Positions 1-7,142 of a DNA stretch of 64,000 bases are shown here, one piece after another. The stretch's first letter is position 1. Every line of letters begins with the position of its first letter. Both the position numbers and the translations under genes were made by a program. Source of the DNA: Anaerobacterium chartisolvens (GTDB taxonomy: Bacteria; Bacillota; Clostridia; Acetivibrionales; DSM-27016); the NCBI RefSeq assembly GCF_003337415.1, contig NZ_QPJT01000026.1, positions 1 to 64,000 on the forward strand. The letters run 5' to 3'. The notes beneath the pieces are model-generated. The model saw only the letters and a program-made list of their open reading frames with translations, had not been told where the DNA came from and ran no database searches.

Positions 1-277
1 CAAGCCTGATGCAAAATCCTAGCATTCTTGTTACCATGTCAATAGCCTCATTTGCAAGACCTGTAACAGGGTTCAGCCGATTAATTTTACTGTGCCGGCT
101 GTCCATGTCGGGCATCAGCGCGGCCAGTGCCGCAACCAGCACCCCGGCGAGGCTGATCCCATCCTTTGCGATATCCCCTATTACCGGGACAGCCGCAATC
201 AGGGGAACTGTGCCTGCCACAGCTCCCAGCAGTATGTAATACAGTGCCGCCAGCCTGTAGTGAGTTGTACCCATCAT
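1..277 (-). CDS. YdjM-like membrane-bound metal-dependent hydrolase (partial, C-terminus outside window)
   Basis: The reading frame opens at an ATG at 277 behind a good ribosome-binding site (AAGGTGG, 9 nt spacing) and stays open to the window edge, so at least 92 residues are visible. The N-terminus reads MMGTTHYRLAALYYILLGAV and is followed by a second hydrophobic stretch and the motif PDMDSRHSKINRLN. A histidine near the start plus a (L/M)PD(I/M)D...S.INR motif is characteristic of the YdjM/DUF457 family of predicted membrane-bound metal hydrolases. The family's substrate is not settled. It follows the frameshifted small gene by 21 nt and is probably co-transcribed with it. Assignment rests on motif recognition only. 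Confidence 0.65.
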   Translation of the reverse strand, partial: MMGTTHYRLAALYYILLGAVAGTVPLIAAVPVIGDIAKDGISLAGVLVAALAALMPDMDSRHSKINRLNPVTGLANEAIDMVTRMLGFCIRL

Positions 278-298
278 TTTTGCATTCCACCTTGTTGA

Positions 299-519
299 TT
301 ATTTTGTAGTAGTTGAAGCTGCCGGGTTCTTGCCGTCGTATTCCTTATTGATAATGTTCGTTACAGGATCTACAATAAGCTGCTGCCCCGTTTTGAAAAA
401 CTGCACCCAGATACCGCTGCCGTCCCCAGTTCATCCCATATGCTGTCTGCCGCAAAAGCGGGGATGGCGTATAGAGCCAGTGTTATTATTATACCAACAA
501 AAAACAAGGTAAGCAGCAT
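299..519 (-). pseudogene. Small secreted or membrane-anchored protein gene with a one-base frameshift
   Basis: From ATG 519 the frame encodes a strong hydrophobic signal segment (MLLTLFFVGIIITLALYAIP then AFAADSIWDELG). Near the G run at 421-427 coding sense moves into another frame that reads GSGIWVQFFKTGQQLIVDPV and continues to a TAA at 299-301. Restoring one base, for example a fifth G at 424-427, would give a continuous protein of about 73 residues. Staying in the first frame ends at a TAG near 370. The family is not recognised. The gene lies 21 nt upstream of the YdjM-like gene, so the two probably form an operon. A real mutation, a phase-variable G tract or a sequencing error are all possible. 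Confidence 0.55.
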
Positions 520-582
520 AGGGCTGAATGCCTTGTTTTTGGGACAGATTATATATGATTTTAAGATTTCTTTATTAGGTAT

Positions 583-1749
583 TCAATAAACATACTTTGA
601 TAATTCTTTAAATGTACCAAATATTTTCTCATATGTGTTGTCAGCCGTAATCTCCAGCAAGGGTATTTCATACCCCATTACACGTTTTAATCCCCAATAA
701 CGCGAAATCGGCTTATCAACCTCTCCACAATACATTTCACCACATTCATAATCTGGAAACTCAATTATATCATTATACAAAGGGTCATAGAAAATCCAAT
801 GGTCACTTGGAGAGAGCGGAGCTGAAGACCAGTTCTTCTCAATATTATCATAATCATAGCGGGCGACATTAGCCATTGGTATTTCATAATCGGCAAAATT
901 AAGTTCCAAAACATATAATGCACCGTTACGATAGCCATTTTTCAGCTTGGTGTCAAGGCACCTTTGGAATATTACAATAAAGCTGAAGTATGCCCAAGCA
1001 TTGGAGTCTCTGTCACTACTCCATCTAAGAAACCTGTTGTTTCCCGTTATAGGAGCAAGCTCAAATTCGCATTTTTCATCTGCAAGCGCAATACAACAGG
1101 AAATGAACTCCTGTACATTTTTATGAGTCTCCTGCACTATACGAAAGGCTTTTATTGTTTCTTCGTTCATCATACCAAACCCCCTGAAACCGCCGAATCC
1201 CTTTTCATTTAACAGCGCTGACAAATCATCGCATATAAGACTACCGGCGGTGTTTTTACTTATAGAGTTATATAATCGCTGCCAAGTGATATAGCCAAAA
1301 GACACTTCCGCCGGAATATTTGTTTTGTTCTCATTAAAGATACTAATTGCCGATTCCTCACGAGCAAGTAATAATAGAAAATTCGCTTTATTGGGATAGT
1401 TGCTAAGAAGCAGCTCCGCCTCCCGAATCAACTGATCATTGCCGGATAAGTCGCTGTTATATTTAACCTCAATCAATATAGCCCCTTGCCCCAGCTCCAT
1501 TACAACGTCGGGCTCTGTATTTGAATTGGGATAGTGCCTCCAGAAATAAACATTTCTCCCCCATTCATCACAGATTTCTGATGGCAGCGTTTTTTCAAGA
1601 AGCTCATTTGTGGCAGCCGGAAGAACGCTATTGATTATTATTTGCCGGGCCATAGGATAAGGCAAATATCTCAATGCTCCAAAAACATTTCCTGTCAGCT
1701 GGTCTTCAGAGGCAGTATCAACATTTTTATGATAAATCTCAGTAATCAT
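583..1749 (-). CDS. PD-(D/E)XK nuclease-like protein, unknown role
   Basis: This 388-residue protein has a recognisable PD-(D/E)XK core in its N-terminal quarter: Glu15 in a helix-like stretch (EDQLTGNVFGALRYLP), Asp81 in TEPDVVMEL, and Glu94-x-Lys96 in ILIEVKYNSD. That spacing fits restriction-endonuclease-like folds acting on DNA or RNA. The remaining 250 residues are rich in aromatic and acidic residues and match nothing I know. There is no signal peptide or membrane segment. The upstream AAGGAG is 16 nt from the ATG, which is long, so the start is not certain. It lies among accessory genes next to a broken spoIIID, so a defence or mobile-element role is possible but not shown. Confidence 0.6.
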   Translation of the reverse strand: MITEIYHKNVDTASEDQLTGNVFGALRYLPYPMARQIIINSVLPAATNELLEKTLPSEICDEWGRNVYFWRHYPNSNTEPDVVMELGQGAILIEVKYNSDLSGNDQLIREAELLLSNYPNKANFLLLLAREESAISIFNENKTNIPAEVSFGYITWQRLYNSISKNTAGSLICDDLSALLNEKGFGGFRGFGMMNEETIKAFRIVQETHKNVQEFISCCIALADEKCEFELAPITGNNRFLRWSSDRDSNAWAYFSFIVIFQRCLDTKLKNGYRNGALYVLELNFADYEIPMANVARYDYDNIEKNWSSAPLSPSDHWIFYDPLYNDIIEFPDYECGEMYCGEVDKPISRYWGLKRVMGYEIPLLEITADNTYEKIFGTFKELSKYVY

Positions 1750-1812
1750 AATGATTTAAATAAATCTCCTTCATGAAAATTTGATTATCTATATATTTAG
1801 CAATAGCAAGCA

Positions 1813-2205
1813 CTATATTGCAACCCACCAATAAACACCGAATTTATCTACTAAATAAAAGCACAATTCACTCCACGGTAACGGCGCAGGTCCATCGGGA
1901 TTTTCATTGTGAAAAGCACCTTCACTTAATACATTATATGCCTGAAGCACGGCTTCCCTTGTCCCCAGTCCATAACAGTTGAAAGACATAACAGGCCTTT
2001 TATTATCCCGTATAAAAGGGCTGCTCATATCTCCCTTATCTTCAGCCACTGCAAGTATTTCGCGCTCGCCGAACATAAGTGACGCATGCTCATATGTACC
2101 ATCGCCGTCTTTAAAATTCATCCCCAATGTCAAATTAAGAGCTCTTTGATAAAATGCTGCCGCCTCAACTGACCCTTTCACATAAATCTGGCATCCTGAT
2201 TGCAT
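1813..2205 (-). CDS. VOC (glyoxalase/PhnB-like) superfamily protein
   Basis: This 130-residue protein has the pattern of a PhnB-like vicinal-oxygen-chelate protein: an N-terminal beta strand then SVEAAAFYQRAL, a central segment MFGEREILAVAE, and a C-terminal DKFGVYWWVAI strand. Such proteins often bind metal and small ligands, and many have no known substrate. The start follows a clear RBS (GGAGGTAGAACAA ATG). It is a short cytoplasmic protein with no membrane segment. It is separated from the nuclease-like gene by about 60 nt, and a hairpin at 2329-2358 insulates it from the spoIIID remnant. Confidence 0.75.
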   Translation of the reverse strand: MQSGCQIYVKGSVEAAAFYQRALNLTLGMNFKDGDGTYEHASLMFGEREILAVAEDKGDMSSPFIRDNKRPVMSFNCYGLGTREAVLQAYNVLSEGAFHNENPDGPAPLPWSELCFYLVDKFGVYWWVAI

Positions 2206-2328
2206 TTGTTCTACCTCCGCTAATATAATCTGTTACTCCTGCCTTATTTGTATATTTCGCCATAATTTTCCGAAGTCCTTTTTCTGAATCCTTCTTTTTC
2301 CAAGAGGATTCAAATAAATAACGGCATT

Positions 2329-2358
2329 AAAAAACACACCCTTTTAGATGTGTTTTTT
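2329..2358 (-). terminator. Intrinsic terminator, possibly bidirectional
   Basis: A 10-bp stem (AAAAAACACA paired with TGTGTTTTTT) encloses a 10-nt loop and ends in a T run on the minus strand. It lies between the spoIIID remnant and the VOC gene and would stop transcription leaving spoIIID. Confidence 0.75.
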
Positions 2359-2467
2359 TAATATATTTTAAAAATTAGTTTACCTGTTTCATTTTAGTGA
2401 TATAATTTTAATTAAAGGCCTAACGCAGCCGTTTAGTAGCTTCCTGCCCTTTTCGTCCACCGTTCTG

Positions 2468-2596
2468 TTAATTTACAACCGTATGGACGGTACTTTTGCT
2501 TATTCCAAACTTTTTAGCAGCCGCCCTCACTGTAGTCTTCTTTTCAATAATATAGTTAGCAAGCTCAATAACCCTGTCCTCAATATAACCCTTCAA
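2468..2596 (-). pseudogene. spoIIID: spoIIID, truncated after the HTH recognition helix
   Basis: SpoIIID is the mother-cell DNA-binding regulator that follows sigma-E. The frame encodes 42 residues beginning MKGYIEDRVIELANYI and reaching KKFGISKSTVH, a near-perfect SpoIIID N-terminus with its helix-turn-helix. It then diverges (TVVN, stop), where intact proteins continue with K-D-x-T-E-R and about 45 more residues including the basic C-terminal region. The start is the third of three TTG codons behind AGAGGGGGG; an ATG at 2656 is a less likely in-frame start. The upstream order ywmB-murA-spoIID-spoIIQ is the native spoIIID locus, so this is the authentic gene rather than a stray copy. Five bases past the break a shifted frame reads T-E-R once and then loses similarity. 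Confidence 0.8.
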
Positions 2597-2766
2597 CAAC
2601 AAGCCCCCCTCTATAGATAATTGACAATTCAAATGGCAATTTATAGCTAAAACCATAACATTGAAGCCGTAATTAAAATGTATAGAAGGTTTTAATACTA
2701 ATTGTCAGTTTTCTGTCTTATAGAGCATAATCTATTTTATATATATGCCTCTGCATAGGGTGATAT

Positions 2767-2806
2767 GATAAAAAGGAGAAAGCTTAGACGCTTTCTCCTT
2801 TTTATC
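2767..2806 (-). terminator. Intrinsic terminator of spoIIQ
   Basis: Perfect 17-bp arms at 2767-2783 and 2790-2806 (core AAGGAGAAAGC / GCTTTCTCCTT) enclose a 6-nt loop, and the arm ends in T residues. It lies 60 nt after the M23 peptidase stop and separates that gene from the spoIIID remnant. Confidence 0.9.
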
Positions 2807-2865
2807 AATTACAGAATATTTATATAATTATATAGCACATATAAGATATGGCAATTTCAGCTCCG

Positions 2866-3750
2866 CTACTTTTCAGGCAAGTATTCTTTAGGATTTACAG
2901 GCTGGTTTTCCTTCCATACCTCAAAATGAAGGTGGGACTGCTCCGACGACTCAAAAACCGCCGTGTTGCCTATCGCCCCTATTACCTCGCCTTGCTTCAC
3001 CTTCTGATTTGGGGAAGCCATTTCATCGCTTGCCAAATTTGCATATACTGTTTTAAGTCCGTTGTCATGCTCAATTACAACCATAATTCCATACCTGGGA
3101 TCATTTTTAACCTCGGTTACTACTCCGTCATTGACGGCCTTTACAGGTGTTCCCCTGTCGGCCGCAATGTCCAGTCCGCTGTGACTTCTCCATTCCTCCA
3201 GCGTCTTGGAGTATACAAGCTCGTCCTCAGCATACCCAAGCGTAATGTCACCAAAAACCGGCATTACAAACTTTGCCCCGCCGGTGCTACCCGCACTTGT
3301 GCCGTCAGTCTTTTTCCCAGCCGGGTTTGTCTTTTTCCCTTCATCCTGCTTTTTCTCCTGCTGCTTGGGTGCCGCATTTTTATTATTTTCAGCAAGAACA
3401 GGCTCTTCTGCATCCGAGGCAGTTGCTCCTTCGGCATTGGCCTGAGGATTAAGCACCGGCCGGTTTGCCTCTTCAGGCTCTTTATCCGCTATAGATGGCT
3501 TCCCATTCTCATCAAGGCTTAAGCCTTCGTCATAATTGTCAACCAGCCTTTCTTCTATAGGCTCCTGAGGTATTTTAGCCTGAGGCTCATCCCCTGACGG
3601 TGTTATCCCTTGTGTTGACATAAACACCGCGGTTGCCCCGATAATGGCAATGCAAAGTATTAATACTATATAGAATCCCTTTTTATCAAGAAATTCCAAA
3701 AAACCCTTTTTTGTTAAACGCTTCTCTGGAAACAGCTTTTTCATATTCAC
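2866..3750 (-). CDS. spoIIQ: SpoIIQ-type M23 (LytM) peptidase
   Basis: This is the forespore partner of the SpoIIIAH channel that drives engulfment. The 294-residue product has a short cytoplasmic N-terminus, one transmembrane segment (about residues 25-45, FYIVLILCIAIIGATAVFM), a long acidic/Lys-rich linker and a C-terminal LytM domain (about 170-290). The M23 zinc ligands are visible: HSGLDIA (first His and Asp) and HLHFEVW (HxH). The first His is degenerate in B. subtilis SpoIIQ but present here, so the enzyme is probably active as in several Clostridia. I chose the GTG at 3750 because GGAGGTGG lies 5 nt upstream. The gene follows spoIID in the conserved ywmB-murA-spoIID order and is closed by the hairpin at 2767-2806. 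Confidence 0.88.
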   Translation of the reverse strand: MNMKKLFPEKRLTKKGFLEFLDKKGFYIVLILCIAIIGATAVFMSTQGITPSGDEPQAKIPQEPIEERLVDNYDEGLSLDENGKPSIADKEPEEANRPVLNPQANAEGATASDAEEPVLAENNKNAAPKQQEKKQDEGKKTNPAGKKTDGTSAGSTGGAKFVMPVFGDITLGYAEDELVYSKTLEEWRSHSGLDIAADRGTPVKAVNDGVVTEVKNDPRYGIMVVIEHDNGLKTVYANLASDEMASPNQKVKQGEVIGAIGNTAVFESSEQSHLHFEVWKENQPVNPKEYLPEK

Positions 3751-3850
3751 ATTTTCCACCTCCATATAATATTGTTTCCGCTCATGGCAGCAATATACAT
3801 GGAAATAAAAAAATAAGAGGTTATTTTATTTTTTCAGGCACGGTATATTT

Positions 3851-4867
3851 TCAAGTGTCGTTAATGTTAAGCTGTGCCAAATCTACTCCTCTGTAGTAAT
3901 ACTTTAGAATCTCTTCATAGCTTCCTCCTCCCACAGACAAGTAATTTGCTCCCCATTGGCTCATCCCTGCCCCATGCCCGTTGCCTAAGGTGGTGATGCT
4001 AATGGAGTCCTCTCCTTCATTTTCAAGCTTAAAATTCGCGGATTTTAATGAAAAAAGCGTCCTGAATTCGGTTCCCTTCATTGATATATTTCCCACCCGG
4101 ATATTTCTCACTCGGTTTCCCTCTGTATAATCAATTATTTTTATATGCTGTAAAATATCCTTTTTTTCTATTTCAAAGTCAGAGTATTTATTTTTTATAG
4201 TATCATAAAAATCCTCTATTTTAAAAACCACCGTATTCTTATAAGACGCGCTGTTTTCCTCTCCGCTGCTGGCAACACTTTTGAGATAGGGCTCGTTTGC
4301 TCCTTCCCACACATCCTCGGCATTTTCAGTTCTCCCTCCGCTGTTGGAATGAAAAACAGGGTTAATTATTTTTCCGTCGTACGTTATTATGACACCCTCT
4401 GTTTGCTTTACAGCTCTCTCGATTTTGCTCCAGTATTTAAATGAGTTTATGGCACCCCATTTTTTAAAGGCCTCAGCTTTGCTTACCCAGGCCTGACAAT
4501 GTGCGAAGTCTGTACATACGTGGGCATCGGGGTGAATATCCTCTTTGGATTTGTAAATTCCCTTCATTCGTCCAACGGCGTACGTTCTGGCCGCCACAGC
4601 CTGCGCCTTTAATGCCTCCGCTCCGAACTCCGCAGGCATTTCTGCGGCTACAACGCCTTTTACATATTCCTCGAGAGGCATTTCCTCCGTCTTTTTCTCA
4701 GAATTAACGTAAACCTTTATTTTGATTTCCTCTGCCTGCCTCTTAAGCGGCAAAGGCTTTTTTGGGGCCACATCCTGCTTTGCAAAGCTGCAGCCCTTTA
4801 TTATAAAAAGAGGCAGCACCACCATTATAAGCATCATTAAAAACATATAATACACAAAGTTTTTCAT
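3851..4867 (-). CDS. spoIID: Stage II sporulation protein D, lytic transglycosylase
   Basis: SpoIID cleaves peptidoglycan glycan strands during engulfment, working with SpoIIM and SpoIIP in the mother cell. The protein has an N-terminal membrane anchor (YYMFLMMLIMVVLPLFIIKG), the signature VVAAEMPAEFGAEALKAQAV followed by AARTYA with the catalytic Glu, a central CTDFAHCQAW segment, and the C-terminal GHGAGMSQWGANYL motif. At 338 residues it has normal length. A GTG 18 nt upstream (4885) is an alternative start; ATG 4867 has the better-spaced GAAGGT. It lies between murA and spoIIQ, as in other spore formers. Confidence 0.95.
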   Translation of the reverse strand: MKNFVYYMFLMMLIMVVLPLFIIKGCSFAKQDVAPKKPLPLKRQAEEIKIKVYVNSEKKTEEMPLEEYVKGVVAAEMPAEFGAEALKAQAVAARTYAVGRMKGIYKSKEDIHPDAHVCTDFAHCQAWVSKAEAFKKWGAINSFKYWSKIERAVKQTEGVIITYDGKIINPVFHSNSGGRTENAEDVWEGANEPYLKSVASSGEENSASYKNTVVFKIEDFYDTIKNKYSDFEIEKKDILQHIKIIDYTEGNRVRNIRVGNISMKGTEFRTLFSLKSANFKLENEGEDSISITTLGNGHGAGMSQWGANYLSVGGGSYEEILKYYYRGVDLAQLNINDT

Positions 4868-4947
4868 ATTATCATATACCTTCACCGCATGAATATTTTT
4901 AAATGCCTTCTATAAAAATATATTCATGGGCAAGCAGTTTATGATTT

Positions 4948-6210
4948 TTACTCTTCCGCCCTTTGTATATCCGCCCCCAACGCCTTAAGCTTTTTATCTA
5001 TATTTACATATCCCCTCTCAATATGCTCTATATCGGTTATTTCAGTAACACCCTCGGCAGCCAGCCCTGCAAGAATCAAAGCCGCGCCGGCTCTTAAGTC
5101 GGTGGCCTTTACCTGAGCTCCCATCAGCTTTGGAATCCCTTCTATTACCGCGCTTCTTCCTTCTATCTTTATATTTGCACCCATTCTTTTGAGCTCACTA
5201 ACATGCATGAATCTGTTTTCAAAAATTGTTTCACTTACAATGCTGGTTCCCTCCGCCTTGCTTACCAAGGATGTCATCTGGGCCTGCATATCCGTGGGAA
5301 ATCCCGGGTAGGGGTGAGTTTTTATATCCACGGCTTTTAAAGGGCCTCCCGCCTTTACATGAATCGCCGACAATTCCTCCGAAACCTCCACGCCCGCTTC
5401 TCTTAATTTTGCGCTTATGGGCTTTAAATGATCCGGCACTACATTTTCTATAACTACGTCTCCTCCTGTAATTGCAGTGGCAACCATAAAGGTTCCCGCT
5501 TCAATTCTGTCGGGTATGATAGGATGATTCGCTCCGCTAAGGCTTTTTACTCCGTTTATCTTTATTGTATCGGTGCCCGCACCCTTTACATCCGCTCCCA
5601 TTGCCGTCAAATAGGTGGCGAGATCGACTATTTCAGGCTCAATTGCAGCATTTTCTATTATAGTCTGCCCCTCTGCCAAAGCAGCAGCCATAAGAATATT
5701 CTCGGTGGCGCCTACGCTTGGAAAATCCATGTATATTTTTGTTCCCTTAAGCCTTCCGTTTACTCTGGCTTCAATGTATCCATGACCCTGAGTTATTTCC
5801 GCTCCCAATGCGGCAAAACCCTTTAAATGCAGATCCACGGGCCTTGTCCCTATCGCGCAGCCCCCGGGCAGCGATACTTTAGCCATTCCCGTCTTGGCAA
5901 GCAGCGGCCCCATAACAAGAAAAGATGCTCTTAGCTTATTTACAAGCTCATAAGGCGCTGTAATATTACTTATATTGTCAGGGCAAACCCTGATTTTTTC
6001 CTGATTATCAAAAAATTCTACCGAAACCCCCAAGGATCTCAGCAAATCGCACATGACTCTTACATCATTCAAATAAGGTATTTCTTCTATTATGCTATGG
6101 GAGTTTCCTAAAAGAGATGCCGCTATAATGGGCAACACGGAATTCTTTGCTCCGCTTGTCTTTACCTTCCCTTTTAATGGTTTTCCCTCACCTATTATGT
6201 ATTTGGGCAT
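4948..6210 (-). CDS. murA: UDP-N-acetylglucosamine 1-carboxyvinyltransferase MurA
   Basis: MurA transfers enolpyruvate from PEP to UDP-GlcNAc, the first committed step of peptidoglycan synthesis, in the cytoplasm. The 420-residue length is standard. Visible signatures are [14 protein letters not shown] near the N-terminus (substrate Lys-Asn) and [15 protein letters not shown], which holds the catalytic Cys that is also the fosfomycin target. The start ATG follows AAAGGAAG. It sits between ywmB and spoIID, the context of the sporulation-linked MurAA paralogue in B. subtilis. Confidence 0.97.
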   Translation of the reverse strand: MPKYIIGEGKPLKGKVKTSGAKNSVLPIIAASLLGNSHSIIEEIPYLNDVRVMCDLLRSLGVSVEFFDNQEKIRVCPDNISNITAPYELVNKLRASFLVMGPLLAKTGMAKVSLPGGCAIGTRPVDLHLKGFAALGAEITQGHGYIEARVNGRLKGTKIYMDFPSVGATENILMAAALAEGQTIIENAAIEPEIVDLATYLTAMGADVKGAGTDTIKINGVKSLSGANHPIIPDRIEAGTFMVATAITGGDVVIENVVPDHLKPISAKLREAGVEVSEELSAIHVKAGGPLKAVDIKTHPYPGFPTDMQAQMTSLVSKAEGTSIVSETIFENRFMHVSELKRMGANIKIEGRSAVIEGIPKLMGAQVKATDLRAGAALILAGLAAEGVTEITDIEHIERGYVNIDKKLKALGADIQRAEE

Positions 6211-6243
6211 GTTAATTCTTCCTTTCAGTTACGTTGTTTAAGC

Positions 6244-6942
6244 TCAGTATTCCTTTAAAATTACGGGAGTAGCAAGCCATATACAGGTTTTATCCATATA
6301 AGGGCTGTATCTCATAGCCACATTTAAATTTATTTTCTTATTGCCTGACTTTATTGCACCGGGTATGCGGGGAGAGTACGCAGATATGCTTAATGTATTG
6401 CCGTCCTTCATTCCTTCAACCCTTTGGGCATCTGCCTCCCTTAGCACAGCACTGCTTATGCTGTCCATCTGCTCATCGCTCAAGCGTCCTTCATATTCTC
6501 CCGATATGCAGGTGTTTATATTTGCTTTAATTCCATATTCCTTAAATATCTTGTCCAGTATATTTCCTGACTTTTCCACTTCCCTGTGAGGAATGGTTGA
6601 AATTATACTTCCATAAATATTACTTTCGGCATTGCTGTCATCCTTTAGTGTGATTTTTATGCCAACACCCTTCCGGGGCTCTGAAGAATATTCTCCCTTT
6701 AATGCGTTTGAAAGATCGTATTCGATATTTTTAAGTGTATCACTTTTTTTCACAGTATCCATATTGCCTGTTTTTGACCAAAAATAAATTTCACTGCCAA
6801 CCATATTTGCACCTGACGCATCAAAAGCCTTTAGGATAAGCTCCTTCGGACTTTTAAGCTCCCCATGCCCTCTTACATAATGCATGGAGAAAGAAAAAAT
6901 GCAAATAATTAATAAGGTTAACACTGAAATTATTTTTTTCAT
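6244..6942 (-). CDS. ywmB: YwmB-like secreted protein (TATA-box-binding-like fold)
   Basis: This 232-residue protein has a signal peptide (MKKIISVLTLLIICIFSFSM) followed by an extracytoplasmic domain resembling YwmB, whose fold is TATA-box-binding-like but which is exported and is not a transcription factor. The function is unknown. It lies directly upstream of murA and spoIID, exactly as ywmB does in B. subtilis, and that synteny supports the call. I chose the ATG at 6942, with AGGGGG 6 nt upstream; an ATG two codons earlier touches that RBS. Confidence 0.8.
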   Translation of the reverse strand: MKKIISVLTLLIICIFSFSMHYVRGHGELKSPKELILKAFDASGANMVGSEIYFWSKTGNMDTVKKSDTLKNIEYDLSNALKGEYSSEPRKGVGIKITLKDDSNAESNIYGSIISTIPHREVEKSGNILDKIFKEYGIKANINTCISGEYEGRLSDEQMDSISSAVLREADAQRVEGMKDGNTLSISAYSPRIPGAIKSGNKKINLNVAMRYSPYMDKTCIWLATPVILKEY

Positions 6943-7142
6943 GTACATCCCCCTAAATCAGCTTATGTTAAAATGCCTTATGAATTAATAATCTTTTTAC
7001 AGTAAAATTATTTCCACTTTGGCATTGGGATATACATGCAATATTTAAAACACAACGCTATAACTGGCTTGCAAGCTAAACTTTGATTAAATTTACATAT
7101 AACTTATATTATAAATTTTCCCAATTTATATGCTTAATTTTT

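Noticed and set aside
2848-3522. 224-residue plus-strand ORF
   Set aside because: It is antisense to spoIIQ with no RBS or family features, while the spoIIQ frame has strong domain evidence.
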